From assembly GCA_036001465.1 (NCBI GenBank), contig DASYUH010000041.1, positions 1-64,000 on the forward strand: DNA of 64,000 nucleotides, in the 5' to 3' direction. Source of the DNA: Candidatus Polarisedimenticolia bacterium (GTDB lineage Bacteria > Acidobacteriota > Polarisedimenticolia > Gp22-AA2). The translations under genes were made by a program, and so were the position numbers. Below, piece by piece: positions 1 to 9,064 of this stretch. Each line of letters begins with the position of its first letter. Positions within the stretch are counted from its first letter, which is position 1. The notes beneath the pieces were generated by a model. It was not told the origin of the DNA and did no database searches. It saw only the letters and a list, made by a program, of their open reading frames with translations.

Positions 1-2984
1 CGACGGCGGAGTTCAGCCGGGCGCAGGGGGGCTTCGCCAACATCACCACCAAGTCGGGCGGCAACGAGTTCAAGGGGACGTTCAAGTTCTTCTGGCGCGG
101 GAATGCCCTGGACGGCGACGGGGCGGGGATCGACGACCCGCGGCAGCACGGCGGCCTGGGGGAGCTGGGACTCAGGGACCTGCGCTTCAACGATTTCACG
201 CCGTTCCTGTCCCTGGAGGGGCCGATCGTGAAGGACCGGGCGTGGTTCTTCATGGCGCACGAATACATCCAGAAGGAGGACCCGGTCAACGCGCTGAACA
301 GCGCCTTCGTGACCGGCATCCGGGAGTTCCGGGAGTTCGCCAAGCTGACCTGGCAGGCCACTCCGAGCAACCGCCTGGCCCTGTCGATCAATTACGACCC
401 CCAGAAATACCTGAACCAGGGACTGAACAGCCTGACCCGTGTCGAGAGCGGCTATACCAGCCGTCAGGGCGGGCCGATTCTCACGGCCAAGCTGACGACG
501 ATCCTCAATCCCTACATCGTGCTCGAGACCTCGCTGGCCCACTTCGACGAGCGCCCTTCGCGGGGGCCGACGCTCGATCCCGACACGAACGACAACGGGC
601 TCCTGGTCACGGACAGGAACCACAACGGCTTCTTCGAGGCGTCGGATCGCGACGCGGGGGAGGACTACGACGTCGACGGCAGGTTCGACGTGTTCGAGGA
701 TTTCAACCGGAACCGACAGCTCGATCCGGGAGAGGACCGGGACGGGGACAATCACCTGACCCTCTCGGGACGCGGAGGGCTGCCCGGCGGATGCGAGGGG
801 ATCCTGCGCGAGGATCTCGACTGCGACGGCCGCCTCGACACCTTCAAGGAAGATCAGAACGGCAACGGCATCATGGACCCGTACGAGGACATCGACGGCG
901 ACGGGCACCTCGATCTCGGGATCGAAGACAGGAACGGCAACTTCTACCTGGACGATGCCCCGTTAGGGTCCGGCGTGTATCCCTACGGGCATCGTGCTCC
1001 GCTGCCGTCCGACCGGGACTACACCATCGACCAGACACTCGGGATCACCAGCGGCCCCTACTACCTCGATTTCTCGGACTCGAGGCGGCGCGTCACCGTG
1101 CGCCAGGACCTGAACGTCTACGTCCCGGATTACTGGGGGAGCCACGACCTGAAGTTCGGCTATGTCTTCGAGAAAGAGGACTTCGACCGGGCCACCGAGG
1201 AGCGCCCGCTCCTCGCCCCCCTCATCCTGCCGCCCCGCGCGGCGCCGAGCACCGTCCGCGCGCTCCTGCCGGCGGAGCGCCGCGTGGAGAACGACGGCCA
1301 CTCGGAGACCGGCGGCCTGTACGCCCAGGACATCTACAAGCCGTTCCCCAACATGACCCTGGCGCTCGGTCTGCGGTTCGATCGCGAGGCGGACGACACC
1401 TTCGGATATGCGTTCTTCGAGCCGGCCACGGAGCGCGCCATCTACGATCGCCTCGTGGCGCTCTCCGGCGGCGAGAAGTTGCTCACCGACGACTTCCAGG
1501 TGGGAAACAACGACGGGCGCCACAGCTTCGGCATTGCCGGGGATCCGATCCTCGTCGCGGCGCCGCAGGGGTTCACGCAGGGGAGCGCCTCCCTCGTCGA
1601 TGCGCTGAACCAGGCGGCGATCGGCCGCATGACACGCCACCACACCGAGGCGCGTTTCGTCTCGAGCCAGCTCGCGGCCCTCTTCGGCGACCTGGTGACC
1701 GGGGGAGAGGTGGATCCCCGGCGCCTGACGGCGCACGGCGTCCTGCCGCAGCAGCGCGAGCGATTTCGTCTCACCAACAACAACCTGGCGCCCCGGGTGT
1801 CGTTTTCCTGGGACCCGGCGTCGAACGGCCGCACCAAGCTGTTCGCCACCTGGGGACGCTTCTACGACAAGCTGTTCCTGAGCGCCCTGGTCGGCGAAGA
1901 GGGCCCGGACTCGATCAACCGCGAGTACCTCATCGATTGGGACGGGATCACCGGTGCGGGGGTTCCCAACAACCGGATCGGGCTGGCGACGTCGAAGGCC
2001 CCCCCCTCGGCCACCCAGGTCGACCGCGGCCTGCGAACGCCCTTCTCCGACGAGATCACGGTCGGCTTCGAGCGCGAGCTCGCCCCCGAGACGGCGCTGA
2101 TGGTGACTTATATCCGGCGCGCCTACAGGGACCAGCTCCAGGACGTCGACGTGAACCACGAGCTGCGCCTGGACCGCGAAACCGGCCGGTGGCGCGATCA
2201 AATCGGCGCGACTGTGCCGCAGCCCGGAACGGGGGAGGGGAGCATCAACCTCAAGCTGCAGAGGCGTGCGGACGGCAAGCCGGACCTGTACATCCACAAT
2301 TTCTTCTTCAACCAGGTCCTGCGCATCGCCAACACGAACGAGGCCCGCTACACCGGGGTCGAGGTGCAGCTGCTCAAGCGCCTGTCGCGCCGCTGGGAGA
2401 TGCAGACGTCCTACACGTATTCCCGGGCGACGGGCGCGGCGGAGAGCTTCGATTCCAGGCTGGGCAACGATCCCTCGACCCTCGAGCAGGAATTCGGCTA
2501 CCTCGACTTCGACCAGAGACACGTGGTGAAGCTGAACGCGACCACCTATCTGCCGGGAGACTGGCAGGTCGGCGCGTCGATGAGCTGGGCCTCGGGGCTG
2601 CCGTACTCGGTCATCTCGCGCTTCTTCGCCATGGACAACGTGGACTACCAGCAGTTCCGCACGCGGTTCGGGTTCAGCCAGGCGACGGAGGGGGCGCAGG
2701 CGACGTTCATCCCGGAGCGGCGCAACAGCCATCGAAACGATGCCACCCTCGACGTGAATCTGCGCGCCAAGAAGGCCCTGGTGGTCGGCAAGTACTCCTC
2801 CGGTGTGTTCTTCGAGGTCTACAACCTCCTGAACCGGGACGATCTGCGCGTGTACACGTACGAGCCCGACCGCGGGGATAACGCGGGCCGCGACGAGCTC
2901 GGCCAGCGCACCGCCCCCCTGCAGGTCGACGGGGTTCGCCGGTTCGGGCGGCGCTTCCAGGTCGGTTTCCAGATCGAGTTCTAG
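1..2984 (+). CDS. TonB-dependent receptor, Oar-like (5' end missing)
   Basis: Outer-membrane beta-barrel for TonB-driven uptake; substrate unknown. The reading frame is open from base 3, so the gene starts left of the window. The first residues (AEFSRAQGGFANITTKSGG) are the end of the plug domain, a motif common in Oar/CarboxypepD_reg-type receptors, and the protein ends in a barrel-like strand with a terminal F (VGFQIEF), as outer-membrane proteins do. About 130 residues encoded by bases 579-963 are an acidic insertion of repeated D-x-N/D-x-N/D-G motifs, like dockerin or thrombospondin-3 calcium loops, probably in an extracellular loop near the plug/barrel junction. The missing N-terminus should hold the signal peptide and TonB box. 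The family is clear; the ligand is not. Confidence 0.9.
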   Translation, partial: TAEFSRAQGGFANITTKSGGNEFKGTFKFFWRGNALDGDGAGIDDPRQHGGLGELGLRDLRFNDFTPFLSLEGPIVKDRAWFFMAHEYIQKEDPVNALNSAFVTGIREFREFAKLTWQATPSNRLALSINYDPQKYLNQGLNSLTRVESGYTSRQGGPILTAKLTTILNPYIVLETSLAHFDERPSRGPTLDPDTNDNGLLVTDRNHNGFFEASDRDAGEDYDVDGRFDVFEDFNRNRQLDPGEDRDGDNHLTLSGRGGLPGGCEGILREDLDCDGRLDTFKEDQNGNGIMDPYEDIDGDGHLDLGIEDRNGNFYLDDAPLGSGVYPYGHRAPLPSDRDYTIDQTLGITSGPYYLDFSDSRRRVTVRQDLNVYVPDYWGSHDLKFGYVFEKEDFDRATEERPLLAPLILPPRAAPSTVRALLPAERRVENDGHSETGGLYAQDIYKPFPNMTLALGLRFDREADDTFGYAFFEPATERAIYDRLVALSGGEKLLTDDFQVGNNDGRHSFGIAGDPILVAAPQGFTQGSASLVDALNQAAIGRMTRHHTEARFVSSQLAALFGDLVTGGEVDPRRLTAHGVLPQQRERFRLTNNNLAPRVSFSWDPASNGRTKLFATWGRFYDKLFLSALVGEEGPDSINREYLIDWDGITGAGVPNNRIGLATSKAPPSATQVDRGLRTPFSDEITVGFERELAPETALMVTYIRRAYRDQLQDVDVNHELRLDRETGRWRDQIGATVPQPGTGEGSINLKLQRRADGKPDLYIHNFFFNQVLRIANTNEARYTGVEVQLLKRLSRRWEMQTSYTYSRATGAAESFDSRLGNDPSTLEQEFGYLDFDQRHVVKLNATTYLPGDWQVGASMSWASGLPYSVISRFFAMDNVDYQQFRTRFGFSQATEGAQATFIPERRNSHRNDATLDVNLRAKKALVVGKYSSGVFFEVYNLLNRDDLRVYTYEPDRGDNAGRDELGQRTAPLQVDGVRRFGRRFQVGFQIEF

Positions 2985-2991
2985 CCTCGCC

Positions 2992-2997
2992 TATAAT
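2992..2997 (+). promoter_or_regulatory. -10 element of recG, leaderless arrangement
   Basis: A perfect TATAAT ends six bases before the recG GTG start, so transcription would begin at or next to the start codon. No Shine-Dalgarno fits in that space and no good -35 hexamer is seen. Confidence 0.5.
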
Positions 2998-3003
2998 CGC
3001 CCC

Positions 3004-5109
3004 GTGGCGATCGACCTCGCGACCCCTCTCGGGAACCTCAAGGGCATCGGCCCGAAGCGCGCGGAGGAGCTTCGGGAACGGGGGCTCGTGACGGTCGAGG
3101 ACCTGCTCTTCCACCTGCCGTTCCGCTATGAGGACAGGAGCCGCTTCCTCCCGATCGCCTCGCTCGCCCCCGGATTCCGCGCCACGGTGCGCGGACGGGT
3201 GCGGACCGCCGTGCTGCGGCGGACGCGGGCGCGCGGCTTCACGATCTTCGAGGCCCTGGTGGAGGACGACAGCGGCGCGATCCGGGTCCTCTTCTTCAAC
3301 CAGCCCTACCTGCGCACCGCGATGCCGCCGGGGCGCGAGGTGATCCTGTACGGCGAGGCGGGACCGGCGCGCTTCGGCCGCCGGGGCCTGGTGCTCCAGA
3401 CTCCGCAGTTCGAGGTCCTGTCCGACGACGACCAGGAGGCCGTCCACGCCGGCAGGGTCGTGCCGATCTACCCGCGGCTTCCGGGACTGTCCTCGCGGGC
3501 CATCCGGCGGCTGACGCACTCGGTCCTGGAGGGGCTGCCGGCCGTCCTGCCGGATCCGCTGCCTCCCGGCATGACGCGCGATCGGGGGTTCCTTTCCCGC
3601 CGCGAGGCGCTCGGGCTGGCCCACTTCCCGCCGCAGGACGCGGATCTCGAGGCGCTCAACGAGTTCCGATCCCCCTTTCACCGCCGGCTGATCTTCGAGG
3701 AGTTCTTCTTCCTGCAGCTGGGCTTCGCCCTGGCGCGACGCGAGCGCGAGACCCGGCCGAGCGAGCCGGGGCTGCGGGTGGACGATGCCATCCGCGACCG
3801 GCTGCGCGCCGCCCTGCCGTTCCACCTCACGGGCGCCCAGCGCAGGGTCCTGAAGGAGATCGCCCAGGACCTGATGTCCGGGCGGCCGATGAACCGCCTC
3901 CTCCAGGGGGACGTCGGCTGCGGCAAGACGGTGGTGGCCCTGCTCGCGGCGCTCCTGGTCGTGGAGAACGGCCACCAGGTGGCGGTCATGGCGCCGACCG
4001 AGCTCCTGGCGGAGCAGCACCATCGCTCGTTCGGCAGGATGCTCCAGGGGAGCGGCCGCCCCGTCGCCCTCCTGACCGCCGGCGTGACGGGCGCCGCCCG
4101 CCGCCAGGTCCTGGGTGGATTGCGCGCCGGGTCCATCCCCTTTCTCATCGGCACGCACGCGCTCCTGGAAGAGGACGTGCGCTTCCGTTCCCTCCGGCTG
4201 GCGATCATCGACGAGCAGCACCGCTTCGGAGTGGCGCAGCGGGCGCGCCTGCGCGCCAAGGGAAAGCGGACCGACGTGCTGGTGATGACCGCCACGCCCA
4301 TCCCGCGATCGCTCGCGCTGACGGTGTACGGCGACCTCGATCTGTCGGTCGTCGACGAGATGCCTCCGGGGCGCCGCCCCATCAGGACGGTCGTGCGCGA
4401 GGAGGAGGCGCGGCCCGGCGTGTACGACTTCCTGCGCGCCCGGGTCCGCGAGGGGAGGCAGGCCTACGTCGTCTACCCGCTGGTCGAAGAGAGCGATTCC
4501 GTCGATCTCAAGGCCGCGGTCGAGATGCACCGCAGGCTCCAGGGGGAGGTCTTCCCCGACCTTCAGGTGGGCCTCCTGCACGGCCGGTTGAAGGCGGAGG
4601 AGCGGGACCGGGTCATGTCCGATTTCGCGGCCGGTCGACTGCCGATCCTGGTCGCCACGACCGTCATCGAGGTCGGCATCGACGTGCCGAACGCGACGGT
4701 CATGGTCGTCGAGCAGGCGGAGCGCTTCGGCCTGTCGCAGCTCCACCAGCTGCGTGGGCGCGTCGGGCGCGGCGCGCACGAGTCGCACTGCATCCTCCTC
4801 CAGGGGGCGCCGGCGGGCGAGGAGGGGCGCCGGCGCCTCGACATCGTGGCCCGATCGGGTGACGGCTTCGCCATCGCCCGCGAGGACCTGCGCCTGCGGG
4901 GGCCCGGTGAGTTCCTCGGCACGCGGCAGTCGGGACTGCCCGACCTGCGCATCGGCGACATCCTGCGCGATCACGATCTTCTGGAGGACGCCCGCCGGGA
5001 GGCGTTCCGGTGCGCCGCGGCGCTGGCCGCCGGGCCGGAGCGCCAGAGCCTGGTGCGCCACCTCGAGCGCCGCTGGTCCGGCCGGCTGGGACTGATTCAG
5101 GTTGGCTAG
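3004..5109 (+). CDS. recG: ATP-dependent DNA helicase RecG
   Basis: Superfamily 2 helicase that remodels stalled replication forks and branch-migrates Holliday junctions in the cytoplasm. Its 701 residues match the usual RecG length. An N-terminal wedge/OB domain (about residues 1-270) is followed by Walker A GDVGCGKT (about 303-310), a DEQH box (about 402-405), the TATPIPRSLALT motif, QLRGRVGRG (motif VI) and the RecG-specific TRG region ending in LRLRGPGEFLGTRQSG. The GTG start is chosen because the protein begins in the usual place and a TATAAT lies six bases upstream. The upstream receptor gene ends 19 bp before it and looks unrelated. The stop codon shares a CTAG palindrome with the stop of the convergent DUF2064 gene. 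Confidence 0.97.
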   Translation: MAIDLATPLGNLKGIGPKRAEELRERGLVTVEDLLFHLPFRYEDRSRFLPIASLAPGFRATVRGRVRTAVLRRTRARGFTIFEALVEDDSGAIRVLFFNQPYLRTAMPPGREVILYGEAGPARFGRRGLVLQTPQFEVLSDDDQEAVHAGRVVPIYPRLPGLSSRAIRRLTHSVLEGLPAVLPDPLPPGMTRDRGFLSRREALGLAHFPPQDADLEALNEFRSPFHRRLIFEEFFFLQLGFALARRERETRPSEPGLRVDDAIRDRLRAALPFHLTGAQRRVLKEIAQDLMSGRPMNRLLQGDVGCGKTVVALLAALLVVENGHQVAVMAPTELLAEQHHRSFGRMLQGSGRPVALLTAGVTGAARRQVLGGLRAGSIPFLIGTHALLEEDVRFRSLRLAIIDEQHRFGVAQRARLRAKGKRTDVLVMTATPIPRSLALTVYGDLDLSVVDEMPPGRRPIRTVVREEEARPGVYDFLRARVREGRQAYVVYPLVEESDSVDLKAAVEMHRRLQGEVFPDLQVGLLHGRLKAEERDRVMSDFAAGRLPILVATTVIEVGIDVPNATVMVVEQAERFGLSQLHQLRGRVGRGAHESHCILLQGAPAGEEGRRRLDIVARSGDGFAIAREDLRLRGPGEFLGTRQSGLPDLRIGDILRDHDLLEDARREAFRCAAALAAGPERQSLVRHLERRWSGRLGLIQVG

Positions 5110-5849
5110 GAGCTTCGGGCCGGGGCGGGCAGGCGCCCGGCGCGCCGCAGCGCCTCGACGAAGTCGGCCGTCCTGGTGCCGGCTCCGGGCCAGGGTCGGG
5201 AGGGGCCGGCCGCGAGCCTGTCGAGGTCGGCCGGGACGTCGACGTCGTGGAACGGGGGCAGGAGAGAAGGGCCCACCGAGGCGCGATCCAGGGCGGCGAG
5301 AGTCGCTTCCATGACGCGGCCGGTGCTCCAGGGTATTCCTGAGAAGATCGCGGGAAGCGGGTGCCGGGCACCCACGAGGTAGTACCCGCCATCCACCGCG
5401 GGGCCGAGGACGGCCCGTGCGCCCTGCCGCAACGCCTCGAAGGCGGCACGAACGGTTGAAGGGGGGAGCCCCGGGCAATCGGAGCCGATCACCACGATCT
5501 CGGCATGGCCGTCCGCAAGCAGGCCGGTGAATGTGTCCTGCAGCCGCCGGCCCAGATCGCCCTGCCGCTGCGGCCGCAGGATCAGGCCGCGGGCCGCGGC
5601 AGCCAATTCGTCCTGGCCCGCCGCCTCTTCGGGGTCCCACGCTTCGCTGAAGGACAGAACAGGAAGCGCTCCGGCCTCCACGGCCCCCGCCCGCAGCAGC
5701 GCAAGGCTGTCGAGCAGGAGGGCCAGGTGCAGGCGCAGCGCCTCGTCCGCGCCGAGCCAGGGGGTCATCCTCGTCTTGACCTGGCCGACTCGGGGGACCC
5801 GCGCATAGAGAACGAGGGCGGAAGTCGTTCGCCTCGGCGTCCCGCGCAC
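5106..5849 (-). CDS. DUF2064 / TIGR04282 family glycosyltransferase-like protein
   Basis: GT-A-fold nucleotidyltransferase-like protein of 247 residues, of the DUF2064 family related to CofC. The N-terminal ARVPRVGQVKTRM is the nucleotide-binding loop, and VVIGSDCPGLP and GPAVDGGYYLVG are the other conserved blocks. The usual DUF2064 substrate is unproven; some members are annotated as glycosyltransferases of arsenosugar synthesis. It starts with GTG 4 bp after the stop of the copper lipoprotein gene, so it is probably the last gene of the leftward oxidase cluster, although no functional link to respiration is evident. It converges on recG with a 4-bp overlap. Confidence 0.85.
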   Translation of the reverse strand: MRGTPRRTTSALVLYARVPRVGQVKTRMTPWLGADEALRLHLALLLDSLALLRAGAVEAGALPVLSFSEAWDPEEAAGQDELAAAARGLILRPQRQGDLGRRLQDTFTGLLADGHAEIVVIGSDCPGLPPSTVRAAFEALRQGARAVLGPAVDGGYYLVGARHPLPAIFSGIPWSTGRVMEATLAALDRASVGPSLLPPFHDVDVPADLDRLAAGPSRPWPGAGTRTADFVEALRRAGRLPAPARSS

Positions 5850-5853
5850 ACTC

Positions 5854-6651
5854 CTAATCCTGGAAGGTGATGGTGGCTTCGGAGACTCCGCCGGACGTCG
5901 CGGAGATCGGCTGCTCGCGGGTCCCCAGGGTCTCGTGCCAGACCGTCAGCGTGTAGCTTCCGGGCGGGACGCCGGCCAGCGTAAAGGCCCCGCTCGCGTC
6001 CGTGACGGCGTAGTAGGGATGCGGTGCCACGATGATCCAGGCGTTCATCCAGCTGTGGACGTCGCACTTGACCTGGACCGTGTCCGGTTCCTTGAAGATC
6101 AGGTTCAGGACCTTCTTGAATTTCGGCTGCGCCTGGTTCGTCGGGGGGTTGCGTTTCGGATACGTGTGGATGTTGTGCAGGATGCCGTCGCTGTTGACCA
6201 CGTCGATGCTCGCCCCGGCCGGGACCAGAAGGACGTGCGGGGTGAACCAGCAGCCGTGCTGGTCGAGAGTCGGCCTCGGGGCCTCGGGCCACGCCCCGCC
6301 CGGGGCGATCGGGCCGAGGGAGACGACCGCGTTCCGCACGCCGCCATCCTGGCCGACCACGAGACCTTCGTCCACGTGCATCCTGGCGCCGCAGACCGCG
6401 TGGTCCTTGGTCACCTGGATCGGTCGTGGCGGACGGGGAGCGCCGGAGAAGAGAACCCGTCCGGTGATGCGCCCGCCATCGCCCGTCGCCGTCCCGGCGG
6501 AGGCCGGGGATTCCGGTGTCGCGGTCGCGGCGGGGGGCGCGGGGGCCGAGGTGCCTTCCCGCGACGGTGTCTCGGGGTTGCCGCCGCAGGCGCACGCGGC
6601 GAGCACCGCCAGGAGGAGAACAGCGCGGGAGGCGTCCCTGAGGCCCGGCAT
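5854..6651 (-). CDS. Amicyanin-like copper lipoprotein with a carboxypeptidase-regulatory-like tail
   Basis: Predicted periplasmic electron carrier, 265 residues. A signal peptide ends in a lipobox (LAACACGG), so it should be lipid-anchored, followed by a Pro/Ala-rich linker. The central domain carries a type I copper ligand set: His159 in LHNIH, then C196-x2-H199-x2-M202 in CDVHSWM, the spacing seen in amicyanin. Further conserved Cys and His lie in KDHAVCG and DQHGCWFTPH. The tail (TDASGAFTLAGVPPGSY) is a carboxypeptidase-regulatory/CnaB-like beta-sandwich. It follows oxidase subunits III and IV in the same direction and has a close paralogue behind the bc complex at 14862. Electron transfer to or from the caa3 oxidase is inferred from context; copper delivery is an alternative. 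Confidence 0.75.
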   Translation of the reverse strand: MPGLRDASRAVLLLAVLAACACGGNPETPSREGTSAPAPPAATATPESPASAGTATGDGGRITGRVLFSGAPRPPRPIQVTKDHAVCGARMHVDEGLVVGQDGGVRNAVVSLGPIAPGGAWPEAPRPTLDQHGCWFTPHVLLVPAGASIDVVNSDGILHNIHTYPKRNPPTNQAQPKFKKVLNLIFKEPDTVQVKCDVHSWMNAWIIVAPHPYYAVTDASGAFTLAGVPPGSYTLTVWHETLGTREQPISATSGGVSEATITFQD

Positions 6652-6662
6652 CGTGCGGGGCC

Positions 6663-6968
6663 TCAGGGCAGCCAGTGGATGTGGGTGGTGGCGTCCGGCA
6701 CCAGCCCGACGTACATGATGGCCGAGAGGACGAGCGGGCTGAGGACGATCAGGACGAGCGCGTATTTCTCGAACTTCAGATGCATGAAATAGAGCGCCAC
6801 CAGGGCGGCCTTGGTGAGCGCCAGCGCGCAGAGCGAAATGATCACGAAGGCCTTCGCGTTGGGCACCCGGGCCACGGCCAGCTCGATCACGGTCAGGACG
6901 GCCAGGGCGAGCCAGACCATCCAGTAGTTCGGTTCGGCGTGTCCGTCGGCTTGGCTCGACACGGGCAT
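6663..6968 (-). CDS. Cytochrome c oxidase subunit IV, prokaryotic type
   Basis: Small integral membrane subunit (101 residues, three predicted transmembrane helices) of a caa3-type heme-copper oxidase. The KAALVALYFMHLKFE stretch is typical of the COX4_pro family. Subunit IV has no cofactor and helps stabilise the complex. A GGAGGAGG lies directly against the ATG, so the in-frame GTG two codons later, with better spacing, could be the true start. It sits 18 bp behind subunit III and 11 bp before the copper lipoprotein gene, in one operon. Confidence 0.88.
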   Translation of the reverse strand: MPVSSQADGHAEPNYWMVWLALAVLTVIELAVARVPNAKAFVIISLCALALTKAALVALYFMHLKFEKYALVLIVLSPLVLSAIMYVGLVPDATTHIHWLP

Positions 6969-6986
6969 CCTCCTCCGGGGTGACGC

Positions 6987-7604
6987 TCAGACGATAAGGT
7001 ACACGAAGGTGAACACCAGGATCCAGATCAGATCCACGAAGTGCCAGTAGAGACCGGCGATCTCGACGGAGCTGTTGCGCTCGGGAGAATATCCCCCGCG
7101 GGCGCCCTTGATGAAGATGCAGATCAGGTAGATGACGCCCGACAGGACGTGGCAGCCGTGAAACCCGGTCAGGATGTAGAACGTGGCGCCGAACAGAGTC
7201 GAGACGCCGAACGGGTTCCCCTGGATCGTCAGGCCTTCATGGATGAGATGCGTCCACTCGTACGCCTGGATGCCCAGGAAGGTCGAGCCCCCGAGAATCG
7301 TTCCGAAGAGCCAGAGGAGGAGCCCCTTCCGGTCACCATGGCGGATCGCCGACAGCGCCTTCACCATGGTGACGCTGCTGCAGATGAGTATGAAGGTGTT
7401 GATCGCCGTCAGCGGCACGTCGAGGATCTGCGCGGGGTTCGGCCAGTTGCTGCTGCCGAGGCGCACGGCGCCGTAAGCCGCCAGGAGCCCGGCGAACGAC
7501 ATGGCGTCCGAGCAGAGGAAGATCCACATCATCAGCTTGCCCCATCCCGGGGTGAGCTGGTTCTCGAAGCGCTCGACTTCGTTCATGGTCGCGGCGTGCG
7601 CCAT
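6987..7604 (-). CDS. Cytochrome c oxidase subunit III (leftward copy)
   Basis: Integral membrane subunit III of a heme-copper oxidase, 205 residues, about five helices. Conserved blocks include WGKLMMWIFLCSDAMSF, FYILTGFHGCHVLSGV and LYWHFVDLIWILVFTFVYL. The frame is open further upstream, but the ATG at 7604 (MAHAATMNEVERFE) is chosen because GGGGGA lies about four bases before it and homology begins there. A second subunit III gene lies in the divergent cluster at 12775. Which copy assembles with subunit I, or whether they alternate, cannot be read from the sequence. Confidence 0.92.
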   Translation of the reverse strand: MAHAATMNEVERFENQLTPGWGKLMMWIFLCSDAMSFAGLLAAYGAVRLGSSNWPNPAQILDVPLTAINTFILICSSVTMVKALSAIRHGDRKGLLLWLFGTILGGSTFLGIQAYEWTHLIHEGLTIQGNPFGVSTLFGATFYILTGFHGCHVLSGVIYLICIFIKGARGGYSPERNSSVEIAGLYWHFVDLIWILVFTFVYLIV

Positions 7605-7699
7605 AGATTCCCCCGTCGCGGCAAGTCCCCGCGCGGCGCGGAACTCTAGCACAGGTCCCGGGGGGCCGGGCAAGAGTCGGCGCGCGGCAGGAGGGCGCG

Positions 7700-8116
7700 C
7701 TAGTTCGCCCCGTACAGCATCAGGTAGATCACCACCCCGGTCACGGACACGTACAGCCAGATCGGCAGCGTGATGCGCGCGATCCGCATGTGGCGATCGA
7801 ACCGGCCGCGCACGGCCCGGCCCGCGGTGACCAGGGCGAGCGGCACGACGGTCGCGGCCAGGACGGTGTGCGTCAGAAGGATGGTGAAATAGACGGGCCG
7901 GGCCCATCCGTTGCCGCGGTAGGGGACCGAGCCGACATGGTAGTGATACGTCAGGTAGGACGCGAGGAAGAGGGCCGAGGTGAGAAGGGCCAGGATCATG
8001 CAGGCTCTATGGGCCGCGATCCGCCGGCTCCGGATGAAGGCGTACCCGGCGACCAGGAGAACGGCGCACGATCCGTTCAGCAGAGCGTTGAGGGCCGGCA
8101 GATCCGAGACGGTCAT
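7700..8116 (-). CDS. DUF420 membrane protein (CtaM/YozB-like)
   Basis: Four-helix membrane protein of about 138 residues in the DUF420 family, members of which are needed for maturation of some heme-copper oxidases. Typical motifs are DLPALNALLNG near the N-terminus, YLTYHYHVG in the middle and LPIWLYVSVTGVVIYLML at the end. Several starts are possible (8206, 8128, 8116). The ATG at 8116 is preferred because the family consensus starts there and a TATCAT -10-like element lies ten bases upstream, overlapping the 8128 ATG. It is the first gene of the leftward oxidase cluster, divergent from subunit II. Confidence 0.85.
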   Translation of the reverse strand: MTVSDLPALNALLNGSCAVLLVAGYAFIRSRRIAAHRACMILALLTSALFLASYLTYHYHVGSVPYRGNGWARPVYFTILLTHTVLAATVVPLALVTAGRAVRGRFDRHMRIARITLPIWLYVSVTGVVIYLMLYGAN

Positions 8117-8230
8117 CGGGAGCGCCATGATAACAAAAAGGATCGGAGGCGTGCGGACCGGCGCCGCACGGATCGGCGCGACGCGTTCCGCATCGGGCCG
8201 GCGCATCGAGCCGCCCGTTCCGTGAAACTC

Positions 8231-8260
8231 TTGACTTCGCCCGCTTCGGTCGCGTATAAA
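8231..8260 (+). promoter_or_regulatory. Sigma-70-type promoter of the rightward oxidase operon
   Basis: TTGACT at 8231-8236 and TATAAA at 8255-8260, separated by 18 bases, lie about 90 bases before the subunit II start. This is one of the best promoter matches in the window. Confidence 0.65.
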
Positions 8261-8357
8261 CCGGCGGTCGCAGCGGGATCGAGGGGATCGCCGGCGTGCA
8301 CGTGCCCGCGCGGTCCCGGCATACGGGAAGTCCCAGGCGACAGGAGAGATCGACCCC

Positions 8358-9038
<681 letters not shown>

Positions 9039-9064
9039 GGCTCCCCATCGGAGGACCTGACACC

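Noticed and set aside
2707-5640. Open frame of 977 codons on the minus strand across recG
   Set aside because: Shadow of recG and the receptor: composition is Arg/Pro/Ala-rich with no family motifs, and it crosses three convincing genes.
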